DNA from: an uncultured Anaerovibrio sp.
GTDB lineage: Bacteria > Bacillota > Negativicutes > Selenomonadales > Selenomonadaceae
NCBI GenBank assembly: GCA_934196075.1
Contig: CAKPVW010000006.1
Coordinates: 1-64,000 of the forward strand
DNA length: 64,000 bases
Direction of reading: 5' to 3'
Shown here: in pieces, positions 6,768 through 16,269 of the stretch
How positions within the stretch are numbered: the first letter of the stretch is position 1
Layout: every line of letters begins with the position of its first letter
Notes under the pieces: model-generated
Database searches by the model: none
What the model was told of the DNA's origin: nothing
The model's input: only the letters and a program-made list of their open reading frames with translations
Translations under genes and position numbers: made by a program

Positions 6768-9698
6768 TTAATCCATAACAGGAGTCAGCTTCTGGAACAG
6801 CTCCTCATTGGCCCGAATCACCCCAGCATTGCCAAATACGCAGAGATTATTCTCCTGCATGCAGGCCTCAATAGCCGGTGCCAAATTGCGGATATCCTCC
6901 ACAGTGGTATGCAGAAGCTCCTGACGACGCTTCTGTCTTTCCTCATAGGTAATCCCCCGGAAATACAGACGCTGAGCACTATTGCCCAAAAGTCTTGGAG
7001 TCATAGGGCTATCCACCCCGCTCATGGTACCAATAATATATTTGGTCATTTCCCGATCCGAAGCCTCAAAGCCCCTCAGGAAATCAGCCGTTTCATCAAA
7101 TACCTTAATGGTTTCTGCCAGATTTGGATCCCGATAGGACACAAACATCATATCCCCATCCAGATTAAATCTAGTCATAGCACCATAGGCACCACCCTGC
7201 ACCCGAATCTTGAGCCAGAAATATTCATACCGCAGCAGCATATCCAACACCTGATAGGCTCCTGTCATCTCATAGCCCAGCTTGTAGAGATTAGCACCCT
7301 TGGCCACATACTGCACCTGACTAGAGGACAGCAATGCCTCCTGCTGGCTCTCCACTGGCAAAATATAATCCTGCCGCTTTGCGGTTTGACCAGCCTCTCT
7401 AGCCTGCAAAGCCTCCAACAAAGGTACCATATCCTCAGCAAATTTACTGTAGAGACTTTCCTCCAAGGTGATACCCACCACCATATCCTGGCTGCTAAAG
7501 AGCAAATTCCCCACCTGCTCCAGCTTGCTGCAGAAATCCTCTACATTTTCCTCAAACTCATCTGTCAGCTTCTTCACCACAGGGTACAGAGACAACTCAC
7601 CGATTTCATTATAGGCACCAGCCTTGGAAATAAAGGAATTCAAACGAGCTAGAGCCACCTGCACAGAGGATTGCAGCATATTCAGCTCCATTTCAGACCT
7701 ATCCTGCTGTAAAAGCTCCAAAATACGCTTTTTATCCTCATATTGGCTGGTCAAAAGAATCTCCCTGAGAATATCCACTAGCTCTGGCAGCTTGCGAGCA
7801 AAAGCCTTGGCTGTCGCCTTGAAATAAGGGGCCATGGAATCTGCCTCACCGCTTCTGGTAAAATTAACAATATCAAAGCTAATGCCGCCAGTATTGAGGT
7901 TTACCCTATTGGTCATATCCTCATAGCTGGTATTTTCCGTATCTACCAAGCCCAGAATATCGCAATAGATATAGGCATAAGGAATCAGCTCCTGAGGCAG
8001 TACATCCGCCCGGAAATAAAGATTCAAATAAGCAATGCCATTGGTATCTGCTGGGGTATACAGCACCTTAACCCCATTAATCGCCTTTTCCACCAAAGGA
8101 ATCTTCTTGGCATTAGGTTCAATATCCTCTATCTTCAGCAGTGGAATAGTAGCCAAAGCCTCCGGAGAATCCGGCGTCTGCTGCCGCAGCTTCAATTTAG
8201 CTGTTTCCTCAATAACCTGCTGCAGTTCCTCAGCAGTCATGGCCTCCTTGATAGCAGCCAGCTTTTCTGCCAGCTCCTGCTCCTGCTTTTTCGCCATTTC
8301 CTTGCTAGGAGACATCATAACCACAGCCCCGAAGGTATTATCCAAGAAATATTTTCTCAACAATTCCTCATAGTAATTCCCCTGCAGCTTTTCCCGCAAA
8401 TCCACAATATCCTGCTCGTATCTCAGCTTGGCCAAAGGATCCTGATCATAAAGCCAATTGGTCATCAGGCTGATATTATAAATCAACCCCTTAGGATAGG
8501 AGCCAAAATCTGCCTCCCGCAGCTGGAACTCAAAAAGATTCAGAGCTGCCTCCAGGCTGTCCCGATTGATACCATTTTCCACCAAATCAGTCAAGGTATC
8601 GTGAATAACCTCCTTGAACAGCTCCAGCTTATCAGCCTCTGCCCCATTAACGGTAATGGTCAAATATGGCTGATGCACATTGACTTCCAAATGAGAGGAA
8701 ACATCCATACCGATACCAGCATCTATCAAGGCCTTCCGCAAAGGAGCGGCCGGTGTTTTCAGCAAAGCCTGTTCCAAAAGCTGCAAGGCATTTATCAGCT
8801 CATGGTCCCCAGCCTTGGCCATAACCAGATTGTAGCTCAGGAAGGTCTTGGCCTCAGTGCTTTCCTCCTCCCCAATAGGGTAGACAGCCTGAATCTCCTT
8901 CAAATGACCAAAGCCCTCCTGGAGAGGAATATGGGAATCCACTTCCACCACATCAAAATGGCTGAGATATTCATCGTTGATAAAAGCCAGCTTTTCCTCA
9001 ATATCCATATCACCATAAAGATAAATATAGCTATTGGATGGAGCATAATATTTCTTGTGGAAATCAATAAACTGCTCATAGGTAAGCTGTGGAATAGCCG
9101 CAGGATTGCCACCGGATTCACAGGCATAGGTATTATCTGGGAACAGGGCCTTCATCACCTGATTTTCCAGCAAATCCTCTGGTGAGGACAAAGCCCCCTT
9201 CATTTCATTATATACTACACCGCTATAACGCAAAGGCTCCTCTGGCTTCTCGATTTCATAATGCCAGCCCTCCTGCATAAGAATCTCCGGCTGATTATAA
9301 ATAGCAGGATAAAATACTGCATCCAGATATACATCCATCAGATTGTGGAAATCCTTGTCATTACAACTGGCCACTGGATACATGGTCTTATCCGGATAGG
9401 TCATAGCATTCAAAAAGGTATTCAAAGAACCCTTTACCAGCTCCACGAAAGGCTCCTTCAAAGGAAACTTCCGGGAACCGCACAGGGTAGAATGTTCAAT
9501 AATATGAGGTACACCGGTATCATCCTCTGGAGGAGTTCTAAAGGAAATAGAAAATACCTTATTATCATCCTTATTCTGAAGATACAACAAACGAGCACCG
9601 CTCTTTTCATGGTGGAACTCATAAGCTGTGGAAGCTGTCTCCTTCACCTCCTCCCTTCTTACCAATCTAAAACCATGTACAATATCATTAATCTGCAT
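6768..9698 (-). CDS. Peptidase M16C (presequence-protease-like zinc metallopeptidase)
   Basis: 976 residues. It carries the inverted zinc-binding motif HIIEH at residues 65-69, followed by TLCGSRKFPLKEPF, typical of the M16C branch (Cym1/PreP and bacterial relatives). The length matches the four-domain clam-shell architecture with the M16C-associated middle domain. Family members degrade unstructured peptides inside a closed chamber. There is no signal peptide, so it is probably cytosolic. It is a single gene with a modest GAAGGGA site. Identification is firm at family level; the peptide substrates are unknown. Confidence 0.92.
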   Translation of the reverse strand: MQINDIVHGFRLVRREEVKETASTAYEFHHEKSGARLLYLQNKDDNKVFSISFRTPPEDDTGVPHIIEHSTLCGSRKFPLKEPFVELVKGSLNTFLNAMTYPDKTMYPVASCNDKDFHNLMDVYLDAVFYPAIYNQPEILMQEGWHYEIEKPEEPLRYSGVVYNEMKGALSSPEDLLENQVMKALFPDNTYACESGGNPAAIPQLTYEQFIDFHKKYYAPSNSYIYLYGDMDIEEKLAFINDEYLSHFDVVEVDSHIPLQEGFGHLKEIQAVYPIGEEESTEAKTFLSYNLVMAKAGDHELINALQLLEQALLKTPAAPLRKALIDAGIGMDVSSHLEVNVHQPYLTITVNGAEADKLELFKEVIHDTLTDLVENGINRDSLEAALNLFEFQLREADFGSYPKGLIYNISLMTNWLYDQDPLAKLRYEQDIVDLREKLQGNYYEELLRKYFLDNTFGAVVMMSPSKEMAKKQEQELAEKLAAIKEAMTAEELQQVIEETAKLKLRQQTPDSPEALATIPLLKIEDIEPNAKKIPLVEKAINGVKVLYTPADTNGIAYLNLYFRADVLPQELIPYAYIYCDILGLVDTENTSYEDMTNRVNLNTGGISFDIVNFTRSGEADSMAPYFKATAKAFARKLPELVDILREILLTSQYEDKKRILELLQQDRSEMELNMLQSSVQVALARLNSFISKAGAYNEIGELSLYPVVKKLTDEFEENVEDFCSKLEQVGNLLFSSQDMVVGITLEESLYSKFAEDMVPLLEALQAREAGQTAKRQDYILPVESQQEALLSSSQVQYVAKGANLYKLGYEMTGAYQVLDMLLRYEYFWLKIRVQGGAYGAMTRFNLDGDMMFVSYRDPNLAETIKVFDETADFLRGFEASDREMTKYIIGTMSGVDSPMTPRLLGNSAQRLYFRGITYEERQKRRQELLHTTVEDIRNLAPAIEACMQENNLCVFGNAGVIRANEELFQKLTPVMD

Positions 9699-9794
9699 AA
9701 AAAATTCCCTTCACTATCAATAACATGTCTATATCAGGGCCATTATCTTCATATATGTCCCCGCATAAATCTACAATTTAAAAAATCATAACCC

Positions 9795-10019
9795 TCAGGA
9801 ATTAGCTTCCCGATTAATCTGCTGATCGGATTTCCCCAGTACCCAGCCTAGGGTTTTCAGCTCACCAAAAATCATGGCCCGCTGCTCCCGGAACTCCGCC
9901 CCAGTGCCACGCATCTCCTTATATCTCTGACGGCATTTCTCATACCGAGCATGAATCTCCGGCATACTCCGCATCTTTTTCCCCATTTCCGTGGTATATC
10001 CTGTAGGAATCGTAGACAT
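9795..10019 (-). CDS. Small conserved-looking protein of unknown function
   Basis: About 74 residues, rich in Arg/Lys/Glu, with an MPEIHARYEKCRQRYKEMRG stretch that is likely helical, then GELKTLGWVLG. There is no signal or membrane segment. The frame opens at a TTG (10025), but the ATG two codons later has GAGAGGA about 10 bases upstream. It lies between sdhB and the M16C gene on the same strand. I do not recognise the family. Confidence 0.6.
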   Translation of the reverse strand: MSTIPTGYTTEMGKKMRSMPEIHARYEKCRQRYKEMRGTGAEFREQRAMIFGELKTLGWVLGKSDQQINREANS

Positions 10020-10083
10020 ATTCAAACCATCCTCTCATGGAACAATCAAAAGCTTTATTTACCTTCAACCTATATTCTACACA

Positions 10084-10112
10084 AAAAAGAACCCTCTGAC
10101 AATGCCAGAGGG
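10084..10112 (-). terminator. Terminator after sdhB
   Basis: Stem CCCTCTG/CAGAGGG (10092-10098 with 10106-10112) followed on the minus strand by TTCTTTTTT. It ends the sdhCAB transcript. Confidence 0.75.
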
Positions 10113-10131
10113 CTCAAATTTAGGTCTAGAA

Positions 10132-10887
10132 TTATTTGTTGAAAATATTCTTCAGGGCCTGCTTATTAACATCACGGTTCAACTGAGCCAGATAAGTGGT
10201 CAGCTTGATGTTCTTAGGGCAAACCTCAACGCAGTTCTGGGAGTTACCGCAACCGGTAATACCGCCCTTGCCCATAAGAGCATTCAGGCGCTTCTCCTTG
10301 TCGAACTTTCCAAGTGGATGCAGGTTGAACAGGTATGCCTGAACGGATGGAGATGCACCGATAAAGTCAGACTGTGGGCCAACATTAGGGCAAGCCTCCA
10401 GGCAACATCCGCAGGTCATGCAGTGAGAAATCTCATATGCAGTGGTAGCGGTATAAGGATTCTGAATAGGAGCATCCTTAACCTCCCAGCTGCCATCAAC
10501 CTCAACCCATGCCTGTACACGCTTCAAGCTCTCGAACATTACGGAGCGGTCAATCAGCAGGTCACGGATTACAGGGAAGGTTCTTGCAGGAGCAAGATGG
10601 ATTGGCTGCTCCAGCTCATCAATCAGAGCGCAGCAAGCCTGACGAGCCTTGCCATTGATAACCATCATGCAGGCACCGCAAACCTTCTCCAAGCAGTTGC
10701 ATTCCCAAGTTACAGGAGCAACCTTCTTGCCATCCTTAGTTACAGGATTCTTCTGAATCTCCATAAGGGAGGCAACAACATTAAGAGCAGGACGATAAGG
10801 AATCTCGAATTCCTGAGTATAAGGTGCGCTGGTAGGGCTGTCCTGACGCTCAATGATAAAAGTAACTGTTTTCTTCTGTTCTGCCAT
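10132..10887 (-). CDS. sdhB: Succinate dehydrogenase/fumarate reductase iron-sulfur subunit
   Basis: 251 residues. The N-terminal [2Fe-2S] ferredoxin domain has CNCLEKVCGACMMVINGKARQ with a downstream Cys. The C-terminal part carries two further cluster motifs, CMTCGCCLEACPN and CGNSQNCVEVCPK, for [4Fe-4S] and [3Fe-4S] centres. It passes electrons between the flavoprotein and the cytochrome b anchor. It is the last gene of sdhCAB. In this physiology the complex most likely runs as fumarate reductase with menaquinol, but sequence alone cannot fix the direction. Confidence 0.96.
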   Translation of the reverse strand: MAEQKKTVTFIIERQDSPTSAPYTQEFEIPYRPALNVVASLMEIQKNPVTKDGKKVAPVTWECNCLEKVCGACMMVINGKARQACCALIDELEQPIHLAPARTFPVIRDLLIDRSVMFESLKRVQAWVEVDGSWEVKDAPIQNPYTATTAYEISHCMTCGCCLEACPNVGPQSDFIGASPSVQAYLFNLHPLGKFDKEKRLNALMGKGGITGCGNSQNCVEVCPKNIKLTTYLAQLNRDVNKQALKNIFNK

Positions 10888-10904
10888 TCTACTTTGTCCT
10901 CCTC

Positions 10905-12773
10905 TTATTCCTTCTTCGCAACAGCGTAGTTACGAGGACGAGCCTTGATGAGAGAATGCTCGAACTCCTCATATTTTACGATTGGCTCTTCAGTTGCAGG
11001 ATCATAGTTAATAACTGTGGTCTTCATGAATCTGGAGTCATCACGCTTGAAGAATACCAGCTCATCATCAACATCATGGCCGCGGCCATCAGCTGCGAAC
11101 TTGATGTTCTCAACGCCTACCAGCTTCTCCTTCTGCTCAGCAGTCATAGCATCATAATCGCTCTTCAGAACGATCTTGGCATGAGCACCACGAGACTCAT
11201 CACGGCAACGAGCAGCCTTGGTAATAGCCATTGCATAAAGAATCATATTGCGGAGCTGGCGAACAAACATAGCCTCCTGGTTAGCCCAGTTGCCATGGTC
11301 AGTCAGACCGATATTGTCCCAACGCTTCAGAATCTTCTTCAGCTCTACGAGACACTTATCCAAACCATTGTTATCACGCTCGATAGATACATAGTCATAC
11401 ATGATATCGCCCATTTCCTGATGCAGCTTATGAGCATTCTCAGGACCATTCATCTGGCGAATCTTGTCATACTCAGCCTGAACCTCCTTGCGAGCTGCCT
11501 CCAGCTCAGCATCGGTCAGAGCTGCGCCCTGCTTGCCTTCCTTGCAATACTTCATAGCCTCAGGGCCAGATACAGTACCGGAATATGCAGCAGACAGCAG
11601 AGAGTTAGCACCCAGACGGTTTGCACCGTGGTACTGATGGTCGCACTCACCAGAAGCCATCAGGCCAGGAATAGTGGTGAAATGCTTTCTATCTACATAG
11701 ATACCGCCCATGGAATAATGAACGGAAGGGAAAATCTCCATAGGAACCTTACGAGGATCCTTACCTACGAACTCAGTGTAGATCTCGATGATACCGCCCA
11801 GCTTGCGCTCCAGATAATCTGCAGGAATATGGGACAGATCCAGATATACACGACGCTCGTTATTGATACCCAGATGCATGTGGTCGCAAACCTTGAAAAT
11901 AGCACGGGATGCAACGTCACGAGGAACCAGGTTACCATATGCAGGGTACATTTCCTCCAAGAAATACCAAGGCTTGCCATCCTTGTAAACCCACACACGG
12001 CCACCCTCACCACGGCATGCCTCAGACATCAGACGGTTCTTGTCAGAGCCTGGGATAGCGGTAGGATGAATCTGGATAAACTCAGGGTTACCAATAGCTG
12101 CACCCTGCTGATATACAGCAGATACAGCAGAACCATTACAAATAGTGGAAGCGGTGCAGCGGCCAAATACCTGACCAGGGCCACCAGTTGCCAGAATAAC
12201 AACATCAGCAGGGAAAGCCTTTATCTCCATGGAGTTCATGCTCTGAGCTACGATACCACGGCAGATGCCATCCTTGTTCTTAATGATTTTGATGAATTCC
12301 CAGAACTCATACTTGGTTACGCCGCCCTTAACTTCCCAGCGACGAACCTGCTCGTCCAGAGCATACAGCAGCTGCTGACCAGTAGTGGAACCAGCAAAGC
12401 AGGTACGCTTATTCTTCTGACCACCGAAGTTACGCAGGTCAAGAACGCCTTCTGGAGTACGAGTGAAAGGTACACCCATACGATCGAACATCTTAATGAG
12501 CTTTGGAGCTGCCTCAACCATGCCCTTTACAGCCAGCTGGTCAGCCAGGAAGTCACCGCCATATACGGTATCATCAAAATGCTCATAAATGGAGTCATGC
12601 TCACCCTTGGTGTCCATGCAGGCATTGATGCCGCCCTGAGCACAGAGGGAGTGAGAACGCTTTACTGGGCAGTAAGAGAACAGGTCTACTTCGCCGCCAG
12701 CTTCACAAATTTTAAGGGTAGCCATCAAACCAGAAAGACCGCCACCAACTACAATAATCTTATTTTTAGCCAC
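10905..12773 (-). CDS. sdhA: Succinate dehydrogenase/fumarate reductase flavoprotein subunit
   Basis: About 622 residues. The FAD-binding VVGGGLSGLMA lies at the N-terminus. The covalent-FAD histidine region reads RSHSLCAQGGINA, and the substrate site HPTAIPG with RLMSEACRGEGG is intact. The size and insertions match the Bacillus SdhA/Wolinella FrdA class rather than the shorter E. coli type. The frame opens at a TTG (12794), but the GTG at 12773 follows AAGGAGAG by 7 bases and gives VAKNKIIVVGGG, so I chose GTG. It is the middle gene of the complex operon. Confidence 0.96.
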   Translation of the reverse strand: MAKNKIIVVGGGLSGLMATLKICEAGGEVDLFSYCPVKRSHSLCAQGGINACMDTKGEHDSIYEHFDDTVYGGDFLADQLAVKGMVEAAPKLIKMFDRMGVPFTRTPEGVLDLRNFGGQKNKRTCFAGSTTGQQLLYALDEQVRRWEVKGGVTKYEFWEFIKIIKNKDGICRGIVAQSMNSMEIKAFPADVVILATGGPGQVFGRCTASTICNGSAVSAVYQQGAAIGNPEFIQIHPTAIPGSDKNRLMSEACRGEGGRVWVYKDGKPWYFLEEMYPAYGNLVPRDVASRAIFKVCDHMHLGINNERRVYLDLSHIPADYLERKLGGIIEIYTEFVGKDPRKVPMEIFPSVHYSMGGIYVDRKHFTTIPGLMASGECDHQYHGANRLGANSLLSAAYSGTVSGPEAMKYCKEGKQGAALTDAELEAARKEVQAEYDKIRQMNGPENAHKLHQEMGDIMYDYVSIERDNNGLDKCLVELKKILKRWDNIGLTDHGNWANQEAMFVRQLRNMILYAMAITKAARCRDESRGAHAKIVLKSDYDAMTAEQKEKLVGVENIKFAADGRGHDVDDELVFFKRDDSRFMKTTVINYDPATEEPIVKYEEFEHSLIKARPRNYAVAKKE

Positions 12774-12820
12774 GTAGTTTCTCTCCTTATACAATATTTT
12801 TAACTACGAAAATGTCCTGC

Positions 12821-13441
12821 TTATGCAAAGTAGGAGAACATGAAAGCCAGAGTCAGCAGGCACATCAAAGCGCAAAGACCCATAGCCATCTTGTCAACTA
12901 CACGCTGAGCACGAGGACCCTTTGCAATACCCCAGGTCATGCAGAAAGTAGTGATACCATTGCAGAAATGGAAGATTGCAGCAAACATACCCAGAGCATA
13001 CAGTACAAATACAACAGGGTTGGACAGAACACTCTGAACCAGACCATAGCTGATGTGCTCGCCCATAATACCCTTCAGGTAGATACGGAGATAGCCAACA
13101 TGCCAGATGAGGAAAGCTACCAGATACCAAGCAGTATAGCGCTGGAGAGCAAACTTCCAGTTACGGGAATAGCCATAGCCGCCAGTGTTGTTCTTAGCAT
13201 CCAGGGCAATAACAATACCATAAATACCATGGAACAAAATAGGTACAGCATACAAGCAGATTTCAATACCCAGGAAAATTGGTGGTGGAATCAGCTCCAT
13301 CATCTCCAGACCCTGGTTGAAAACCTCAGGACCACCCATAGCTGAAGCATTTGTCAGCAAATGCTCAATCAGCACGCCGCCCAGTAAAAGCAGACCGCAA
13401 AGGGAATGTAAACGGCGCAGATAAAAAGATACGTTAATCAT
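12821..13441 (-). CDS. sdhC: Succinate dehydrogenase/fumarate reductase cytochrome b subunit
   Basis: 206 residues with five hydrophobic spans, as in the di-heme cytochrome b558 (B. subtilis SdhC / Wolinella FrdC) class. Candidate heme-ligand histidines are spread through the spans: HSLCGLLLLGGVLIEHLL near the N-terminus, FHGIYG, WHVGYL and FHFCNGI. It anchors the flavoprotein and iron-sulfur subunits and exchanges electrons with menaquinone. AGGAGG precedes the ATG. It is the first gene of sdhCAB and begins 93 bp after the fumarase beta stop. Confidence 0.93.
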   Translation of the reverse strand: MINVSFYLRRLHSLCGLLLLGGVLIEHLLTNASAMGGPEVFNQGLEMMELIPPPIFLGIEICLYAVPILFHGIYGIVIALDAKNNTGGYGYSRNWKFALQRYTAWYLVAFLIWHVGYLRIYLKGIMGEHISYGLVQSVLSNPVVFVLYALGMFAAIFHFCNGITTFCMTWGIAKGPRAQRVVDKMAMGLCALMCLLTLAFMFSYFA

Positions 13442-13534
13442 TCTAGACCTCCTAAATATATTCTTTCCTATGGAAAGTAATTGTACGCCTTGGAGGAATA
13501 ATCAGTTACCCCTGACAGAGCCTCCGGTGCGCAA

Positions 13535-14092
13535 TTATAATCTACGATATGGAGCCTGACCCATCTCGTAGAAATTATTGCCCTCAGAATCGATTACAAC
13601 GATTGCAGGGAAATCTACAACCTCCAGAGCTGCCAAAGCCTCAGGGCCCAGCTCAGGATAAGCAATAACAGTGTACTTCTTTACGGACTTGGCAATCAGA
13701 GCAGCAGCACCGCCAACAGCAGCAAAATAAGTAACGCCGTTCTTCTTCATGGACTCAATAACCTCAGGAGCACGGGAGCCCTTGCCGATCATACCCTTGA
13801 TACCCTGATCCAGCATAGTAGGAGTATAAGCATCCATACGGCCAGCAGTAGTAGGACCGCAGGAGCCGATTGGATCACCTGGCTTAGCAGGAGTAGGTCC
13901 CAGATAATAAACAATCTGGTTGTGCCAATCAATTGGCAGCTCCTCGCCACGAGCCAGAGCCTCAGTCATAACCTTGTGTGCAGCATCACGGGCACTGTAG
14001 ATAGTACCAGTAATCAATACGCTGTCGCCTGCACGCAGAGTGCGGGACTTTTCCTCAGTCAGAGGGGTAGTTAAACGAATAGTTTCAGCCAT
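13535..14092 (-). CDS. Fumarate hydratase class I, beta subunit
   Basis: About 185 residues. It is homologous to the C-terminal domain of class I fumarases: GTIYSARDAAHK, GPTPAKPGDPIGSCGPTTAGRMDAYT and MIGKGSRAPE are all typical. It forms the active enzyme with the alpha subunit, converting fumarate and malate. The ATG at 14092 has AGGAGG 8 bases upstream; an earlier TTG in frame lies too close to it. It sits between the alpha subunit and sdhC, placing adjacent steps of the reductive C4 branch together. Confidence 0.94.
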   Translation of the reverse strand: MAETIRLTTPLTEEKSRTLRAGDSVLITGTIYSARDAAHKVMTEALARGEELPIDWHNQIVYYLGPTPAKPGDPIGSCGPTTAGRMDAYTPTMLDQGIKGMIGKGSRAPEVIESMKKNGVTYFAAVGGAAALIAKSVKKYTVIAYPELGPEALAALEVVDFPAIVVIDSEGNNFYEMGQAPYRRL

Positions 14093-14109
14093 TATCAAGA
14101 CCTCCTAAA

Positions 14110-14952
14110 TCACAGTACACGGACAGCATGACGGCAAGCATGGCAGCAGATAGTTACTGCAACAGGCAGGCCGGCGATATGGGTAGGACCCCACTCGATA
14201 TTTACAGCCAGAGCAGAAGTAGTGCCGCCCAGCTGAGGTCCGATACCAGTCTTGTTAATCATCTCCAGAAGCTCATTCTCCAGATTTGCATAATCAGGAT
14301 GCTCATTACGAACAGTAATGTTGCGCATCAGAGCACGCTTGGACAGATATGCAGCCTGATCCATAGTACCACCGATACCTACACCAACAACCATTGGTGG
14401 GCATGGGTTGCAGCTTGCATGCTGGATAATATCCAAAACAGCCTTCTTAACACCCTCTACGCCATCAGCAGGAACCAGCATCTTGATGCCGCCCTTGTTC
14501 TCGGAACCAAAGCCCTTGCAGGTCAGCTCAATTCTCAGCTGATCACCAGGAACGATCTTGGTGTAAATGATAGCAGGAGTATTGTTCTGGGTGTTTACAC
14601 GGTTGAACAAAGGCTCAGCTACAACGGACTTGCGGAGATACCCCTCAGTATAGCCCTTAGCCACACCAGCGTTAATAGCTTCAGTAAGGTCGCCACCCTC
14701 CAGATGCAGATCCTGACCTACCTCCAAGAAGATAATGGTCATACCAGTATCCTGACAGATTGGACGATCCTCCGCACGAGCGATCTCGGAGTTTTTGATA
14801 ATCTGATCAAGAACAACCTGACCTACAGGAGATTCTTCAGTCTCTCTGCCCTTTTTCAATGCCTCATACACATCTTTTGGCAAATAATAGGCAGCTTCCT
14901 TGCACATCTGCGCTACTTCAGCAGTAATCTGCTCTACATTAATTGTACGCAA
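14110..14952 (-). CDS. Fumarate hydratase class I, alpha subunit
   Basis: 280 residues, homologous to the N-terminal domain of class I fumarases that binds the labile [4Fe-4S] cluster. Cysteines occur in PICQDTGM (Cys66), [10 protein letters not shown] and the C-terminal [18 protein letters not shown] and VVGVGIGG are conserved. It starts with TTG, preceded by a GGGGAGG-like site. It is the first gene of the fumarase pair, and the beta subunit begins 17 bp after its stop. An oxygen-sensitive enzyme fits an anaerobe. Confidence 0.94.
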   Translation of the reverse strand: MRTINVEQITAEVAQMCKEAAYYLPKDVYEALKKGRETEESPVGQVVLDQIIKNSEIARAEDRPICQDTGMTIIFLEVGQDLHLEGGDLTEAINAGVAKGYTEGYLRKSVVAEPLFNRVNTQNNTPAIIYTKIVPGDQLRIELTCKGFGSENKGGIKMLVPADGVEGVKKAVLDIIQHASCNPCPPMVVGVGIGGTMDQAAYLSKRALMRNITVRNEHPDYANLENELLEMINKTGIGPQLGGTTSALAVNIEWGPTHIAGLPVAVTICCHACRHAVRVL

Positions 14953-14998
14953 ATTAAACCCTCCCCAAAAATATATAATAAATTACATTCGCTATCTA

Positions 14999-15027
14999 AT
15001 GATAGCATATTTTCAAACTGCTTTCAA
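14999..15027 (-). promoter_or_regulatory. Promoter for the fumarase(-sdh) operon
   Basis: TTGAAA and TATCAT are separated by 17 bases, about 50 bases upstream of the fumarase alpha start. No clear terminator separates the fumarase genes from sdhCAB, so one transcript may cover both. Confidence 0.45.
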
Positions 15028-15166
15028 GCCAATAACCGCAAGGGTTTTAGCTATTTGCAATATGAATCCGATTCACCTTTTTTCTCAGTTGACTTCGCTT
15101 AGAATTGTTAATTCGTCCAACGAATTTTTTAATTTATGTTCACAAAGTCATGTACATACTTTCATT

Positions 15167-15652
15167 TTATTTTTGCAAATGGTAATGATATATTTCCGGC
15201 TCCTTGCCCTCCGCCAGCTCCAAAACCATGAAGGATTGGCCTTTGCCATCTCGTGGGTACGATAAACTCCCCGGATTAATCAACAAAATACCATTAATTT
15301 TTTTTATGAACGCCACATGAGTATGGCCAAAAACCCCAATATTGGCTCCTTTTTCCCGCACCGCCAGCAAAAAATTAGCCGGATTGCTCTTAACACCATA
15401 GAGATGTCCGTGGGTCAAAAAGATTTTGCTGCCTGCCGCCGTTACCATTTCCTCATCCTCGGCACCGCCACGGCCCCAGTCGCAATTGCCAGCCACATTA
15501 ACTACCTCTGCATCATAGGCCATACGTAAATATTCGGCATCGGTGATTAAATCTCCTGCATGAAGCCAAAAATCTATTTCACCTGCTGCCTTTACCGCCT
15601 GGTCAATAGCATTGGTATTGCCATGACTATCACTCATAATACCAATTCTCAT
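15167..15652 (-). CDS. YfcE-type metallophosphoesterase
   Basis: 161 residues of the calcineurin-like phosphodiesterase fold. Metal-binding motifs are DSHGN (after MRIGIMS), HAGDLI, NVAGNCDWG, LTHGH and FGHTH, in the usual order. Small members of this family hydrolyse phosphodiesters with Mn or similar metals; the physiological substrate is unclear. It overlaps rdgB by 4 bases and is the last gene of the rph-rdgB-phosphoesterase cluster, a common arrangement in Firmicutes. Confidence 0.93.
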   Translation of the reverse strand: MRIGIMSDSHGNTNAIDQAVKAAGEIDFWLHAGDLITDAEYLRMAYDAEVVNVAGNCDWGRGGAEDEEMVTAAGSKIFLTHGHLYGVKSNPANFLLAVREKGANIGVFGHTHVAFIKKINGILLINPGSLSYPRDGKGQSFMVLELAEGKEPEIYHYHLQK

Positions 15653-16242
15653 ATATAAGCCCCCAAAAGATTATTCATTTCCTCAATAGCCTTGCCACGA
15701 TGGCTGATGGCCTGCTTTTCCGCCAAGGTCATTTCCGCCATGGTTTTATTTCCTACATAAAAATATGGATCATAGCCAAAGCCATTCTGACCTCTAGCCT
15801 CCAAACGAATCTCCCCGGGACAGCTACCCTCAGCAAATAACTGCTGGCCATTGGTATCTACAAAGGTCAGGGCACATCTATAGGCCGCTGGAGAACTGTC
15901 CAAGCCTAGATTCTGCAATTCAGCCCCCAGCTTGGCATTATTCTCCTCATCGGTGGCATTTTCCCCAGCATAGCGGGCCGAATAAATACCAGGTGCCCCA
16001 CCCAGAGCCTCCACCTCTAGGCCAGAATCATCAGCAAGGCAAGCCAGACCTGTTTTCTGACAATAATAGGAAGCCTTCAGCAAGGAATTAGCCTGAAAAC
16101 TATCCCCATCCTCCACAGGCTCAGGATATTTTTCTGACAGTTCCTTGAGAGACACCAACTCCACATCCAAATCCTGAAAGGCATGCTTCATTTCCCGCAC
16201 CTTGCCCTGATTGCCAGTAGCAATTACAATTTTTTTTGCCAT
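15649..16242 (-). CDS. rdgB: XTP/dITP diphosphatase (RdgB/HAM1 family)
   Basis: Hydrolyses non-canonical purine triphosphates (XTP, dITP) to prevent their incorporation into DNA and RNA. It has the N-terminal ATGNQGKVREM nucleotide-binding signature, DDSGLEVEALGGAPGIYSARYAG and GFGYDPYF, with a C-terminal SHRGKA motif. The length of about 197 residues is normal. The second ATG (16242) is preferred because AAAGGA is properly spaced from it, while the first ATG abuts the site. It lies between rph and the phosphoesterase. Confidence 0.96.
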   Translation of the reverse strand: MAKKIVIATGNQGKVREMKHAFQDLDVELVSLKELSEKYPEPVEDGDSFQANSLLKASYYCQKTGLACLADDSGLEVEALGGAPGIYSARYAGENATDEENNAKLGAELQNLGLDSSPAAYRCALTFVDTNGQQLFAEGSCPGEIRLEARGQNGFGYDPYFYVGNKTMAEMTLAEKQAISHRGKAIEEMNNLLGAYI

Positions 16243-16269
16243 ATCTGCCATCCTTTACTTCCATATAAA

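Noticed and set aside
10956..12803. 615-codon plus-strand frame opposite sdhA
   Set aside because: Shadow frame caused by codon bias; no domains, and the opposite strand encodes a canonical flavoprotein.
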